A DNA stretch of 64,000 bases. It comes from Pseudomonadota bacterium. Its GTDB lineage: Bacteria; Pseudomonadota; Gammaproteobacteria; Xanthomonadales; Xanthomonadaceae. The stretch is taken from positions 56,579 to 120,578 of the forward strand of contig JAFEBW010000048.1 of the NCBI GenBank assembly GCA_018242445.1, in the 5' to 3' direction. The notes under the pieces are model-generated. The model had not been told where the DNA came from. It did no database searches and saw only the letters and a list, made by a program, of their open reading frames with translations. Below are positions 17,677 through 25,806 of the stretch, in pieces; position 1 is the stretch's first letter, and every line of letters begins with the position of its first letter. A program made the position numbers and the translations under genes.

Positions 17677-18378
17677 ATGATCCTGCTGCGCCGATCCGCC
17701 GAACGCGGCCACGCCCAACACGGCTGGCTGGACAGCCGCCACACGTTTTCCTTCGCCGATTACCACGACCGGCAGTGGATGGGCTTCGGCCCGCTGCGGG
17801 TGATCAACGAGGATCGGGTCGCCCCCGGTGGCGGCTTCGCCCCGCACCGCCACGCCAACATGGAAATCCTGTCTTACGTCATCGACGGCGGCCTGCAGCA
17901 TCGCGACAGCATCGGCAACGGCTCGGTGATCGTGCCTGGCGACGTGCAGATGATGAGCGCCGGCAGCGGCATCGAGCACGGCGAGTTCAACGCATCGAAG
18001 GACGCGCCCGTCCACTTCCTGCAGATCTGGATCCAGCCCGACCGCATCAATGCGCAGCCGCGCTACGCGCAGGAGCACTATGCGCCGGAATCGCGGCGCG
18101 GCGTGCTGCGGCTGGTGGCCTCGCCGGATGGTGCCGAGGGTTCGCTGCCGATCCGGCAGGATGCGCGCATGTTTGCGAGCTTGTTGTCCGCCGGGCAGGG
18201 CGTGACGCATGCGCTGGGCGCGGGGCGGCGCGTATGGGTGCAGGTGGTGTCGGGCAGTCTGCAACTCGACGAAGGCACGCTGCTCGCGGCGGGCGATGCG
18301 GCGGGGCTGATAGAAGTCGATGCCATCGTGTTGCGTGCGCAAACCGACAGCGAGGTACTGCTGTTCGATTTGCCGTGA
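17677..18378 (+). CDS. Pirin-family bicupin protein
   Basis: The 233-residue cytosolic protein is a YhaK-like pirin, a bicupin with one metal site. It opens with HGWLDSRHTFSFADYHD and has the metal-binding HRHANMEILSYVIDGGLQHRD segment, GDVQMMSAGSGIEHGEFN and the FLQIWIQP strand. Relatives include quercetin 2,3-dioxygenase activity and redox sensing, so the substrate here cannot be stated. It is the second gene after yceI with an 11-base gap. Confidence 0.9.
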   Translation: MILLRRSAERGHAQHGWLDSRHTFSFADYHDRQWMGFGPLRVINEDRVAPGGGFAPHRHANMEILSYVIDGGLQHRDSIGNGSVIVPGDVQMMSAGSGIEHGEFNASKDAPVHFLQIWIQPDRINAQPRYAQEHYAPESRRGVLRLVASPDGAEGSLPIRQDARMFASLLSAGQGVTHALGAGRRVWVQVVSGSLQLDEGTLLAAGDAAGLIEVDAIVLRAQTDSEVLLFDLP

Positions 18379-18424
18379 GCTGGACATCCGGTGTCGATTG
18401 GTTCGACACCGGACATCCATGCGA

Positions 18425-18706
18425 TTACTTCGACTGCCGGCAGCCGGATTCGTCGCACGAAATCCGTTGTATCCGCCCGTCAACGCAGGTGCCTTGATAG
18501 ACCTCGATTATGGCGTCCGCGGTGATTTCCTTGAAATCCTTCGCACACCGCAGGCCTGTGAGTTGCCGCCGGGCGGTATCGGCCATCGTGCTCTGGTGCA
18601 CGATGTTTTCATCGTAGTGCGTCATTGCGCTTTGTGGGGGCTCATGGGTGGTGGTGCACCCGCAGAACACGACAGCAACGGCAAGCATCATGGCAATCCG
18701 GTGCAT
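18425..18706 (-). CDS. Small putative lipoprotein
   Basis: The 93-residue product has a short lipoprotein signal (MHRIAMMLAVAVVFCGC) with probable lipidation at Cys15 or Cys17. A mature domain of about 75 residues has four further cysteines (the last ones in TCVDGRIQRISCDESGC). The ATG at 18706 has GAGGAG eight bases upstream and is preferred to an in-frame ATG at 18739. The function is not recognised. It lies convergent with the pirin gene. Confidence 0.65.
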   Translation of the reverse strand: MHRIAMMLAVAVVFCGCTTTHEPPQSAMTHYDENIVHQSTMADTARRQLTGLRCAKDFKEITADAIIEVYQGTCVDGRIQRISCDESGCRQSK

Positions 18707-18865
18707 GGACGACTCCTCGATGCGCATGGTGACCATCACGGCGCAAGCATATCGAAACTCAGGCGGGTCGCATGGATGACGCGCATGCGGGGAGTTGAGC
18801 GTGTGCCGGTTGCCTGCTCGAGTCCCGGGCTACAATGCCCCGTCCCGTCTGCTTGCCGATCCGTC

Positions 18866-19063
18866 ATGCCCAGCACCGCCGCTTCGATCCTTCCAGCCAA
18901 TGCGCAACAGCGCTATGAAGTGCACCGCGCCGACCTGCCGGTATCCTGCCCGCTGCCGTCGATGGCGCTGTGGAATTCGCATCCGCGCGTGTACCTGCCT
19001 TTGGAGCAGGAGCGCGAATGCGCCTGCCCTTACTGCGGCGCGCATTACGTGCTGATCGACTGA
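18866..19063 (+). CDS. CHCC-type zinc-finger domain protein
   Basis: The 65-residue protein matches the small zf-CHCC family related to mitochondrial complex I subunit NDUFS6. The predicted zinc ligands are Cys28, His39 (in SHPRVYLPLE), Cys54 and Cys57 (in CPYCGAHYVL). Its length is typical. A TACAAT -10 box lies 29 bases upstream of the start. In xanthomonads it commonly precedes lipopolysaccharide glycosyltransferase genes, as here. Confidence 0.88.
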   Translation: MPSTAASILPANAQQRYEVHRADLPVSCPLPSMALWNSHPRVYLPLEQERECACPYCGAHYVLID

Positions 19064-19112
19064 CGCTGGTTTGCGTTCGGCCGGTGGCGAACGCGATGCT
19101 CGGCCTTTGCTC

Positions 19113-19205
19113 GTCATCCCCGCGCAGGCGGGGATCCAGCGACTCCGAACACGATCGATCTGAAGCAGGCCGAAGACACTGCATCCCCGCCTTCGCGGGG
19201 ATGAC
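19113..19205. repeat. 93-bp element with 12-bp terminal inverted repeats
   Basis: GTCATCCCCGCG at one end and CGCGGGGATGAC at the other are perfect inverted repeats. Each end also carries its own hairpin (CCCCGC..GCGGGG). It is the common xanthomonad CATCCCCGC repeat in paired form; partial copies lie at 41327 and 24296. Confidence 0.75.
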
Positions 19206-19256
19206 AGTCTCATGCTTACTGGATATCAAGTCCGTCAGCATGAGCCGGCCTCGGTC

Positions 19257-20375
19257 ATGACGCGGCCGCTCACCGTCGTGCAACTATTGCCGGCGCTGGA
19301 TGCCGGCGGGGTGGAGCGATCCACGCTGGAAATCGCCGCCGCGCTGGCCGCGGCCGGGCATCGCGCGATCGTGGTGTCGGCGGGCGGGCGCTTGCTGCCG
19401 GCGCTGGAAGCCAGCGGTGCCGAGCACGTCGCGCTGGACATCGGGCGCAAATCGCCGCTGACCCTGCGCCATGCGCGCACGCTGCGCAAGCTTTTCCACG
19501 AAACGCAGGCCGACATCGTGCACGCGCGTTCGCGTCTGCCGGCGTGGATCGGCCTCGCCGCTTTGCGAGGCCTGAAGGCTCCGCCGCATTTCGTCACCAC
19601 CGTGCATGGCTTGAACTCGCCCGGCCGCTACAGCGAGGTGATGCTGCGCGGGCAGCGGGTGATCTGCGTATCGGACACGGTGCGCGACCACGTGCTGCAC
19701 CATTATCCCAACACCGATCCGACGAATCTGGTGGTGATCCCGCGAGGGATCGATTCGGCTGTCTTCGCTTCCGATCTGCATCCCGACCCCGCATGGCGCG
19801 ACCGCCTGCTGTCGCGTCATCCGCAACTCGCCGGCGGCCGCCTGCTGCTGCTGCCCGCCCGCGGCACGCGCCTGAAGGGCCACGCCAGCGCCTTGCAACT
19901 CGTGCACGACCTGCGTGCCGATGGGCTCGATGCGCGTCTGCTGCTGGCCGGCGTGGTGCAGGCCGGGCGCGAGGCCTACCTGCGCGAGTTGCAGGCGCGG
20001 GCCGTTGCCTTGGGCGTTCGCGATGCGGTCGCCTACGCGCAACCGCTCGACGGCATGCGCGAGCTGTATGCGGCGTGCGATCTCGTCCTGCAAGTGTCGG
20101 ACAAGCCCGAGTCGTTCGGTCGCACCGTGATCGAGGCGTTGTGCTGCGGCCGCCCGGTGCTGGGCTGGGATCATGGCGGCGTGGGCGAACTGCTGCGCGA
20201 ATTGTATCCGCAAGGTGCGGTCGTGTTGCGCGATGCCACCGCGCTCGCACGGCGCGCGAAGGTTCTGCTCGATACCCCACGTCCGGCCATCGCCTTGCCG
20301 GATCGGTATACCCTTGCGCGCATGCAAGCCGACACCCTGGCCCTGTATGCCGATCTGGTTGCCCATCGCCCTTGA
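19257..20375 (+). CDS. GT4-family glycosyltransferase, lipopolysaccharide core
   Basis: The 372-residue cytoplasmic GT-B enzyme probably adds a sugar to the lipopolysaccharide core. It starts LTVVQLLPALDAGGVERSTLE, the usual GT4 opening, and has the donor-site region PESFGRTVIEALCCGRPVLG followed by W-D-H-G-G-V-G-E-L. The ATG at 19257 is chosen because the upstream in-frame codons (from 19212) fall in the repeat element. Two bases separate its stop from the next gene, so it forms an operon with the ligase and GT2 genes. Donor and acceptor cannot be read from sequence. Confidence 0.88.
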   Translation: MTRPLTVVQLLPALDAGGVERSTLEIAAALAAAGHRAIVVSAGGRLLPALEASGAEHVALDIGRKSPLTLRHARTLRKLFHETQADIVHARSRLPAWIGLAALRGLKAPPHFVTTVHGLNSPGRYSEVMLRGQRVICVSDTVRDHVLHHYPNTDPTNLVVIPRGIDSAVFASDLHPDPAWRDRLLSRHPQLAGGRLLLLPARGTRLKGHASALQLVHDLRADGLDARLLLAGVVQAGREAYLRELQARAVALGVRDAVAYAQPLDGMRELYAACDLVLQVSDKPESFGRTVIEALCCGRPVLGWDHGGVGELLRELYPQGAVVLRDATALARRAKVLLDTPRPAIALPDRYTLARMQADTLALYADLVAHRP

Positions 20376-20377
20376 GC

Positions 20378-21697
20378 ATGTCCGCTGAAGCGCCCGCGTT
20401 GGCCACCGACCATGCCGTGCCGCGCGCCGCATGGGCGCCGTGGGCGGTGCTGGCCTGCCTCGCGTCGTGGCCGTGGGTCGCGCCGGCCAACGTGGCGGTC
20501 GCGCTCGCCGCACTCGCCACCCTTGCGTGGCTGGCGCTGCGCCGCTTTCGTGGCGGCGACGGGCTGCTCAGCCGCGAAGCCTGGGCGCTGGCCTCGGCGC
20601 TGTTCTTCAGTTACTGGCTGCCGGAATTGTTTTCCTGCATCGATGCGAGCGATGGCCGGCGCGCGTTGCTGGAAGTGCTCGCCGGGCTGCGCTTCCTGCC
20701 GCTGTTGTGGCTGGCCGCGATCGCCGTGCACCGTGAGCGCGACCGGCGCATCGTGTACGGCGGCATCGCCGCTATCGTGGCCTTGTGGACGCTCGATGGG
20801 CTTGCTCAGGCGTTGACCGGGCACAGCCTGCGCGGCATCGCGAACGTCGAGGCGGGCAGCGGCGTGGTGCGCATCAGCGGCATCTTCGGCGCCGCGCATC
20901 CGCACCTCGGGCAGGTGCTGGCGACGCTGGCGGCGTTCCCGCTGGGGCTGGCGGCACGGCGCTTGGGTGCGAGCGGCTGGATCGGCGTCGCGCTGACCAT
21001 CGGCACTGTGATCGTGCTGACCGGTTCGCGCGCGGCGATGCTGAGCTTCGCGTTGGTGTTGATCGCCGGCGGATGGCGATTGCTGGGATGGAAGCGTTTG
21101 CTCGGCGTGTTCGCCGCCGCGGTCGTGGGCGTGGCCGCGCTGGCGGTCGCCTTCCCGCAAACCCTGCACGAGCGCATCGCGCGCAGCGAGGCCGTCTTCC
21201 ACGGCGGCATCGACGGCCTCGACGCGGCCAGCAACGGGCGCGTGCGCATCTGGGGCGCGGCGCTGTGCATGGCGCGCGAGCATCCGATCAACGGCGTGGG
21301 CGTGCGCGGGTATCGCGACCACTACGCGGCGTGCGCGCCGAAACTGGACACGTCGCCGCCGTGGGGTGAGGGCGGCGCGCTGCATGCACACCAGCTCGTG
21401 CTGGAGGTGCTCAGCGAGACGGGCATGATCGGATTGTTGCTGTGGGGCATCGGCACGGCCATCGCGATCCGCGCGTGGCGCTGGGCGAGCGCGAACGCGC
21501 GTGCGCGCGCGGCGATGCCGGCGCTGGCGCTGGCGGTCACGGTGTTCCCCTTCAACACCCACCTCGCGTTTTATTCGAGCTTCTGGGGCGGACTGTTCCT
21601 GCTGCTGGTCGGGTTGTATGCCGGCGCCTTGTTCGGCGACGATGCTGCTGCAGCCGATGCAACGTCGGCTGAAACGCCTGTGGCAAAGCCGGCATGA
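20378..21697 (+). CDS. O-antigen ligase/polymerase-like membrane protein
   Basis: The 439-residue protein has about ten hydrophobic helices and the Wzy_C/O-antigen ligase pattern. It has a periplasmic loop with RVRIWGAALCMAREHPINGV, GVRGYRDHY and the HAHQLVLEVLSETGMIGLLL segment, which contains the conserved His. Such enzymes transfer undecaprenyl-linked O-chains to lipid A-core, or polymerise them. It sits two bases after a GT4 gene and overlaps the following GT2 gene by ATGA, which supports a lipopolysaccharide role. The exact function (WaaL or Wzy) is open. Confidence 0.85.
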   Translation: MSAEAPALATDHAVPRAAWAPWAVLACLASWPWVAPANVAVALAALATLAWLALRRFRGGDGLLSREAWALASALFFSYWLPELFSCIDASDGRRALLEVLAGLRFLPLLWLAAIAVHRERDRRIVYGGIAAIVALWTLDGLAQALTGHSLRGIANVEAGSGVVRISGIFGAAHPHLGQVLATLAAFPLGLAARRLGASGWIGVALTIGTVIVLTGSRAAMLSFALVLIAGGWRLLGWKRLLGVFAAAVVGVAALAVAFPQTLHERIARSEAVFHGGIDGLDAASNGRVRIWGAALCMAREHPINGVGVRGYRDHYAACAPKLDTSPPWGEGGALHAHQLVLEVLSETGMIGLLLWGIGTAIAIRAWRWASANARARAAMPALALAVTVFPFNTHLAFYSSFWGGLFLLLVGLYAGALFGDDAAAADATSAETPVAKPA

Positions 21698-22443
21698 GCC
21701 GCCCACCGCTCAGCGCGGTCGTCACCACGCTGAACAACGCCGCCACGCTGGATGAATGCCTGTCCTCGCTGGCATTCTGCGAGGAGATCGTGCTGCTGGA
21801 TTCGGGTTCGACCGATGCCACGCTCGCCATCGCGCAACGTCACCGCGCGTGCGTGCATGCCCAACCTTTCGCGGGTTATTCGGCGCAGAAACAGGCGGCG
21901 ATCGATCTGGCAAGGCACGACTGGGTGCTGCTGCTGGATGCCGACGAGGCCCTCGTCGATCCGGCGCGCGCGGCCATCGAACGCGAACTGTCCGCCCCGC
22001 GCGCGGAAGGCTACCGCTTGCCGCGCCGCGAATGGCTGTTCTGGCGCTGGGTGCATCCGGCCTGCGTACCGAACTGGCAACTGCGCCTGTTCCGGCGATC
22101 GTGCGCGCGCATGAACGATGTGCCGGTGCACGCCGAGCCCGCGGTCGCCGGTCGCGTGCGCGACCTGCGCGCGCCACTGCGCCATCACGGCGAGGCCGAC
22201 ATCGCCGCGCGCGTGGACAAGATCAACCGCTATTCGACCGGCATGGTCGCGCACAAGCGCGAGCGCGGCACGCGCTTCGTCGGCGTGCGCATGGTGTTCT
22301 ATCCGTGGGTCGCGTTCGCCCGCATGTATTTCGTGAAACGCTATTTCCTCAACGGCTGGGCTGGCTTCACTGCGGCGCGCGTGCATGCGTTTTACGCCTT
22401 CCTCAAATACGCGAAACTGCATGAGGCGCGACGGCGGGGCTGA
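21694..22443 (+). CDS. GT2-family glycosyltransferase (WaaE/KdtX-like)
   Basis: The 249-residue GT-A enzyme begins LSAVVTTLNNAATLDECLSS and continues with EEIVLLDSGSTDAT and DWVLLLDADEALVD, whose DAD supplies the metal-binding acid. The sequence H-H-G-E-A-D-I and the tail FYPWVAFARMYFVKRYFLNG resemble WaaE-type core glucosyltransferases. It overlaps the ligase-like gene by four bases and is the last gene of the plus-strand lipopolysaccharide operon. Confidence 0.87.
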   Translation: MSRPPLSAVVTTLNNAATLDECLSSLAFCEEIVLLDSGSTDATLAIAQRHRACVHAQPFAGYSAQKQAAIDLARHDWVLLLDADEALVDPARAAIERELSAPRAEGYRLPRREWLFWRWVHPACVPNWQLRLFRRSCARMNDVPVHAEPAVAGRVRDLRAPLRHHGEADIAARVDKINRYSTGMVAHKRERGTRFVGVRMVFYPWVAFARMYFVKRYFLNGWAGFTAARVHAFYAFLKYAKLHEARRRG

Positions 22444-22455
22444 TCGCGGTTCGTT

Positions 22456-22668
22456 TCACTGCTCCCAGCGAAACACCTCGTCCAGCGGCTTGCCGAACAC
22501 GTCGGCGATGCGGAAGGCGCATTCGAGCGTCGGCGAATACTTGCAGGCTTCGATGGCGGCGATGGTCTGCCGGGTCACGCCGACACGCTCGCCCAGTTCC
22601 GCCTGTGTCATCTCGCCGGCGAGGAAGCGCAGGGTACGGATGGTGTTGCTGAGGCGGCGCTCAGGCAT
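22456..22668 (-). CDS. Small XRE-family transcriptional regulator
   Basis: The 70-residue protein is a single helix-turn-helix domain: MTQAELGERVGVTRQTIAAI, then E-A-C-K-Y-S-P-T-L and a short end. This is the YozG-like class that often pairs with a small membrane protein. The ATG at 22668 overlaps the upstream membrane-protein gene by eight bases (ATGCCTGA), so it is translationally coupled. The regulator probably controls its own two-gene operon; its target site is not identified. Confidence 0.85.
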   Translation of the reverse strand: MPERRLSNTIRTLRFLAGEMTQAELGERVGVTRQTIAAIEACKYSPTLECAFRIADVFGKPLDEVFRWEQ

Positions 22669-23098
22669 GCAGGCCACGATGGTAGCCGCGCAGGATCAGC
22701 ACCTGTTTCACCACTTCGGCGAGCACGATGTAGAACAGCGCCGCATTCACGATGTCCCAGGGGTGCTGGGTCGGATCCAGCGGCATGATGCAGCCGACCA
22801 GGATCATGCCGGCGATCAGCACGTAGTAGGCGATGGTGGCTGCGCGGTACTCGATCAGGCGGTCGCGCTCGTCGCCGGCATCCGCTTTGCGGCCTCGACC
22901 GCGCAGAGCGGCGATACAACGGTCGCCGACGACGACCACAGCCATCGATAGCGTGGCGGCGGCGAGCATTTCGATCTGGGTGAAAAAGGGCAACTCGATC
23001 CGCAGGTTCTTCAGAGTGGCGACGGCAATGAAATAGGCACCCATGAACAAAAGCATTGCCGTGAGCCAGACCCGTGCGACACGTTCTTTGGTCGGCAT
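22661..23098 (-). CDS. Four-helix membrane protein paired with the XRE regulator
   Basis: The 145-residue protein has about four hydrophobic helices (about 10-28, 38-55, 82-102 and 112-132). A charged cytoplasmic loop (RGRGRKADAGDERDRLIEYR) lies in the middle. It is not assigned to a named family, but it resembles the small membrane partners of YozG-like regulators (DUF2178-type architecture). The ATG at 23098 has GGAGAT seven bases upstream and lies just downstream of a good promoter. A longer in-frame start at 23155 would fall inside the -35 box and is rejected. Confidence 0.75.
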   Translation of the reverse strand: MPTKERVARVWLTAMLLFMGAYFIAVATLKNLRIELPFFTQIEMLAAATLSMAVVVVGDRCIAALRGRGRKADAGDERDRLIEYRAATIAYYVLIAGMILVGCIMPLDPTQHPWDIVNAALFYIVLAEVVKQVLILRGYHRGLHA

Positions 23099-23126
23099 GA
23101 CGCGATCTCCAGCTTGAGGTGGCTGG

Positions 23127-23155
23127 AATGTAAAATCATCTAATCTAAAAGTCAA
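23127..23155 (-). promoter_or_regulatory. Sigma70-type promoter of the membrane protein/XRE pair
   Basis: Read on the minus strand, TTGACT (23155-23150) and TACATT (23132-23127) are 17 bases apart. They lie in an AT-rich patch unusual for this region. The predicted transcription start is about 22 bases before the ATG at 23098. Confidence 0.75.
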
Positions 23156-23264
23156 ATATTATTTACATAAAGGAACAAATTATTGACTCCGCCTGCGCGC
23201 AGATCTGCCCCCGCTCGAAGCTTGCCTTGTCCCGTGGCGGGGATCGCGTGGTGGCATCGGACGT

Positions 23265-24167
23265 TCAATACACCGCCGGCTCCCCCTCTGGCCGGCGCTT
23301 GAAGCGGCGGTGGATCCACAGGTACTGCGCGGGCGCTTGCCGCACCATCGCCTCGATGGCGGCGTTGATGCGTGCGGTGTCGGCAGTGGCGTCGGCGGAC
23401 GGAAAATCCGTCAGCGGCGGGGCGATGCGCAACACGTAGCGGTCGCCTTCGCGATGATGAAAAAACGGCAGCACCGCGCAGCCGGTGACGCGCGCGAGCT
23501 GGTGGGTGGCGGTGATGGTGGCTGCGGGGATGCCGAAGAAGGGCGCGAACACGGTGTCCTTGCCGAGCATGTCCTGATCGGGCGCGTACCACAGCACGCC
23601 GCCGGATTTCAGATGACGGATCGCGCCGCGCAGTTCGTGTTGCTGGAACATCGCCGCCGCATAGCGCAGGCGGCCGCGCAGCACCGCCCATTCCATCACC
23701 GCACCGCGATGGCGGCGGTACATGCCCGCCAGCGGCACGTGGTCGCACAGCAGCCGCCCGCAGATTTCCAGATTGAGGAAATGCCCGGATACCAGCAGCA
23801 CGCCGCGGCCTTGCGCGACGGCGGCGTGCAGGCGATCGAGCCCCTCGATGCGCACCGTTCGCCGCAGCGGCGCGATCGAGCCCCACCAAGCACGGCAAAA
23901 CTCGAACAGGCCGATGCCGAGCACGGCGAAGTGTTCGCGCAACAACTGCTTGCGCGCCGGCTCGTCGAGTTGCGGATAACACAGGGCGAGGTTGATCCGT
24001 GCTGCGCGTCGCCGCGAGCGTGCGAAAAAATACGCCAGTCGACCGATGCCGCCGCCAAGCGCGCGTTGTAGCGGCCACGGCAACTGCCCGGCCAGCCAGG
24101 CGGTGCCGATGCCCAGCCAGCCGGGCCAATGGCGCGGTGCGAAGGATGGGTGCGGAGGAAGCTGCAT
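23265..24167 (-). CDS. lpxL: Lipid A biosynthesis lauroyl acyltransferase
   Basis: The 300-residue inner-membrane acyltransferase adds a secondary acyl chain to Kdo2-lipid IVA. Family motifs are a hydrophobic N-terminal helix region, RRRAARINLALCYPQL, the catalytic HFLNLEICGRLL pattern (His with acidic partner), GMYRRHRGAVMEW, and VLWYAPDQDMLGKDTVFAPF with the nearby PATITATHQLARVTG stretch. Its C-terminus has the usual YLWIHRRFKRRPEG. LpxL and LpxM or LpxP cannot be fully separated by eye. It is divergent from waaA across a repeat-filled gap. Confidence 0.9.
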   Translation of the reverse strand: MQLPPHPSFAPRHWPGWLGIGTAWLAGQLPWPLQRALGGGIGRLAYFFARSRRRAARINLALCYPQLDEPARKQLLREHFAVLGIGLFEFCRAWWGSIAPLRRTVRIEGLDRLHAAVAQGRGVLLVSGHFLNLEICGRLLCDHVPLAGMYRRHRGAVMEWAVLRGRLRYAAAMFQQHELRGAIRHLKSGGVLWYAPDQDMLGKDTVFAPFFGIPAATITATHQLARVTGCAVLPFFHHREGDRYVLRIAPPLTDFPSADATADTARINAAIEAMVRQAPAQYLWIHRRFKRRPEGEPAVY

Positions 24168-24295
24168 CGGCGGATTCTAAACGGAAGCATCAAAGCACCA
24201 TGCGGTGGATGGCGATATTCCATGGCTGTGAAGATCAAATTCGTGATGTAGCTTTGCCGTTCTCGTCATTTACCGGCTTCGTCGTTGAGGGGCCC

Positions 24296-24423
24296 TTCCG
24301 CGAAAGCGGGAATCCATGGTCGTTGAACAGAATCGAACCTGTCCACACGATCCTTTCGCGGCGGGTCAACAGATCACACGTTGCATCTCCCGCAACAGGC
24401 GTGGATTCCCGCTTTCGCGGGAA
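24296..24423. repeat. 128-bp element bounded by 21-bp inverted repeats
   Basis: TTCCGCGAAAGCGGGAATCC on the left and its near-exact complement on the right (24402-24423) flank about 85 bases. Each arm is itself a hairpin (CGCGAAAGCG). It occupies most of the 340-base gap between lpxL and waaA; the remainder (24168-24295 and 24424-24507) shows no recognised feature. Confidence 0.75.
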
Positions 24424-24507
24424 TGACGAGTTGAAGTTTGCGTTGGCTGATGGTGGGGCACTTACCGCGTCATGGCTCCCCGCTCGCCGCCCCGGTATCC
24501 TTCGCCC

Positions 24508-25806
24508 ATGCCCGCAACGCTCTGGCAACGATTGCTGCGCGGCGTGTATGCCTGCGTGATGTACGCGATGGTGCCGGCGATCCTGTACCACCTGGTCTGG
24601 CGCGGGCTGCGCGATCGCAATTACTTCCGTCGCTGGAGCGAACGCTTCGGCTGGTACGGCGTCGCGCCGCTGCCGCCGTCGATCTGGATCCACGCGGTGT
24701 CGGTGGGCGAGGTGATCGCGGTCGCGCCGCTGGTGGATGCGCTGCGCGCGCGCCATCCCGATGCGCTGGTTCTGGTCACCACCGCCACCCCGACCGGCGC
24801 GGCGCAGGTGGCCGCACGCTGGAAGGGCGAGGTGGTTCATCTGTACCTGCCCTGCGACCTGCGCGGCGCGGTGCGGCGCTTCCTCGCACATGCGCGCCCG
24901 CGCATCGGCGTGGTGATGGAAACCGAGATCTGGCCCAACCTTTATCTGGAGATGCGACGCGCCGAGGTGCCCTTGCTGCTGGTCAATGCGCGCCTGTCGC
25001 AACGCTCGCTCAACGGCTACCTGCCGGTGCGGCCGCTGATCCGCATGGCGCTGGGCTGCGTGGACGAGATCGCGGCGCAGTCGGAAGCGGACGCGCAGCG
25101 GTTCGTGCGCGCCGGAGCGCCGGCGCAGCGGGTGCGGGTGATCGGCAACATCAAATACGACCTGCGTGTGCCCGACGGGTTGGATGCGCTGGCGCGCGAA
25201 CGCCGCGCGGCGTGGGGCGCGACGCGGCCGGTGTGGATCGCCGCGAGCACCCACGAGGGCGAGGAATCGTTTGTGATCGACGCGCATGCGCGCCTGCGCG
25301 AGCGGTTCCCCGGCTTGCTGTTGCTGTGGGCGCCGCGGCATCCGGCGCGCTTCCCGTTCGCCATCGCCGCCTGCCGGCAGCGCGGCTGGCGCACCGGCGC
25401 GCGCAGTGCGCGGGCGATGGCCGATGCGGATACCGACTGCTTCGTGATCGACAGCCTCGGCGAATTGCTCGGCTACTACGCGACGGCCGACGTGGCCTTC
25501 GTCGGCGGCAGCGTGCAGGCCATCGGCGGCCACAACGTGCTCGAACCGGCGGCATTGGGAGTGCCCAGTGTGGTCGGCCCGCACACCGCCAACTTCACCG
25601 AGGCCACCGCCTTGCTGCGCGACGCGGGGGCCTTGCTCCAGGCCGGCGATGCCGATGGCGTGACGCGTGCGCTGGCCGACCTGCTGGCCGACCCGGCGCG
25701 CTCCCGGGCCATGGGTGCTGCCGCGCGCGCGCTGGTCGAGCGCGAACGCGGCGCGCTGACGCGCACGCTCGCGCGCGTGGAGGCGTGGCTGCCGGTCAGG
25801 GCGTGA
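24508..25806 (+). CDS. waaA: 3-deoxy-D-manno-octulosonic acid (Kdo) transferase
   Basis: WaaA transfers Kdo from CMP-Kdo to lipid IVA at the inner membrane. The 432-residue protein has an N-terminal membrane segment, then IWIHAVSVGEVIAVAPLVDA, VLVTTATPTGA, METEIWPNL, LLLVNARLSQRS, GNIKYDLRVP and the CMP-Kdo site region VGGSVQAIGGHNVLEPAALG. These are family hallmarks in the right order, and the length is typical. The ATG at 24508 is preferred to an in-frame start at 24472 because MPATLWQRLLRG aligns with the family start. Its 3' end overlaps tolC by 11 bases tail to tail. Confidence 0.95.
   Translation: MPATLWQRLLRGVYACVMYAMVPAILYHLVWRGLRDRNYFRRWSERFGWYGVAPLPPSIWIHAVSVGEVIAVAPLVDALRARHPDALVLVTTATPTGAAQVAARWKGEVVHLYLPCDLRGAVRRFLAHARPRIGVVMETEIWPNLYLEMRRAEVPLLLVNARLSQRSLNGYLPVRPLIRMALGCVDEIAAQSEADAQRFVRAGAPAQRVRVIGNIKYDLRVPDGLDALARERRAAWGATRPVWIAASTHEGEESFVIDAHARLRERFPGLLLLWAPRHPARFPFAIAACRQRGWRTGARSARAMADADTDCFVIDSLGELLGYYATADVAFVGGSVQAIGGHNVLEPAALGVPSVVGPHTANFTEATALLRDAGALLQAGDADGVTRALADLLADPARSRAMGAAARALVERERGALTRTLARVEAWLPVRA

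Noticed and set aside
23099..23155. Longer start for the four-helix membrane protein
   Set aside because: The upstream codons cover the -10 and -35 boxes, and a good ribosome-binding site precedes the ATG at 23098.
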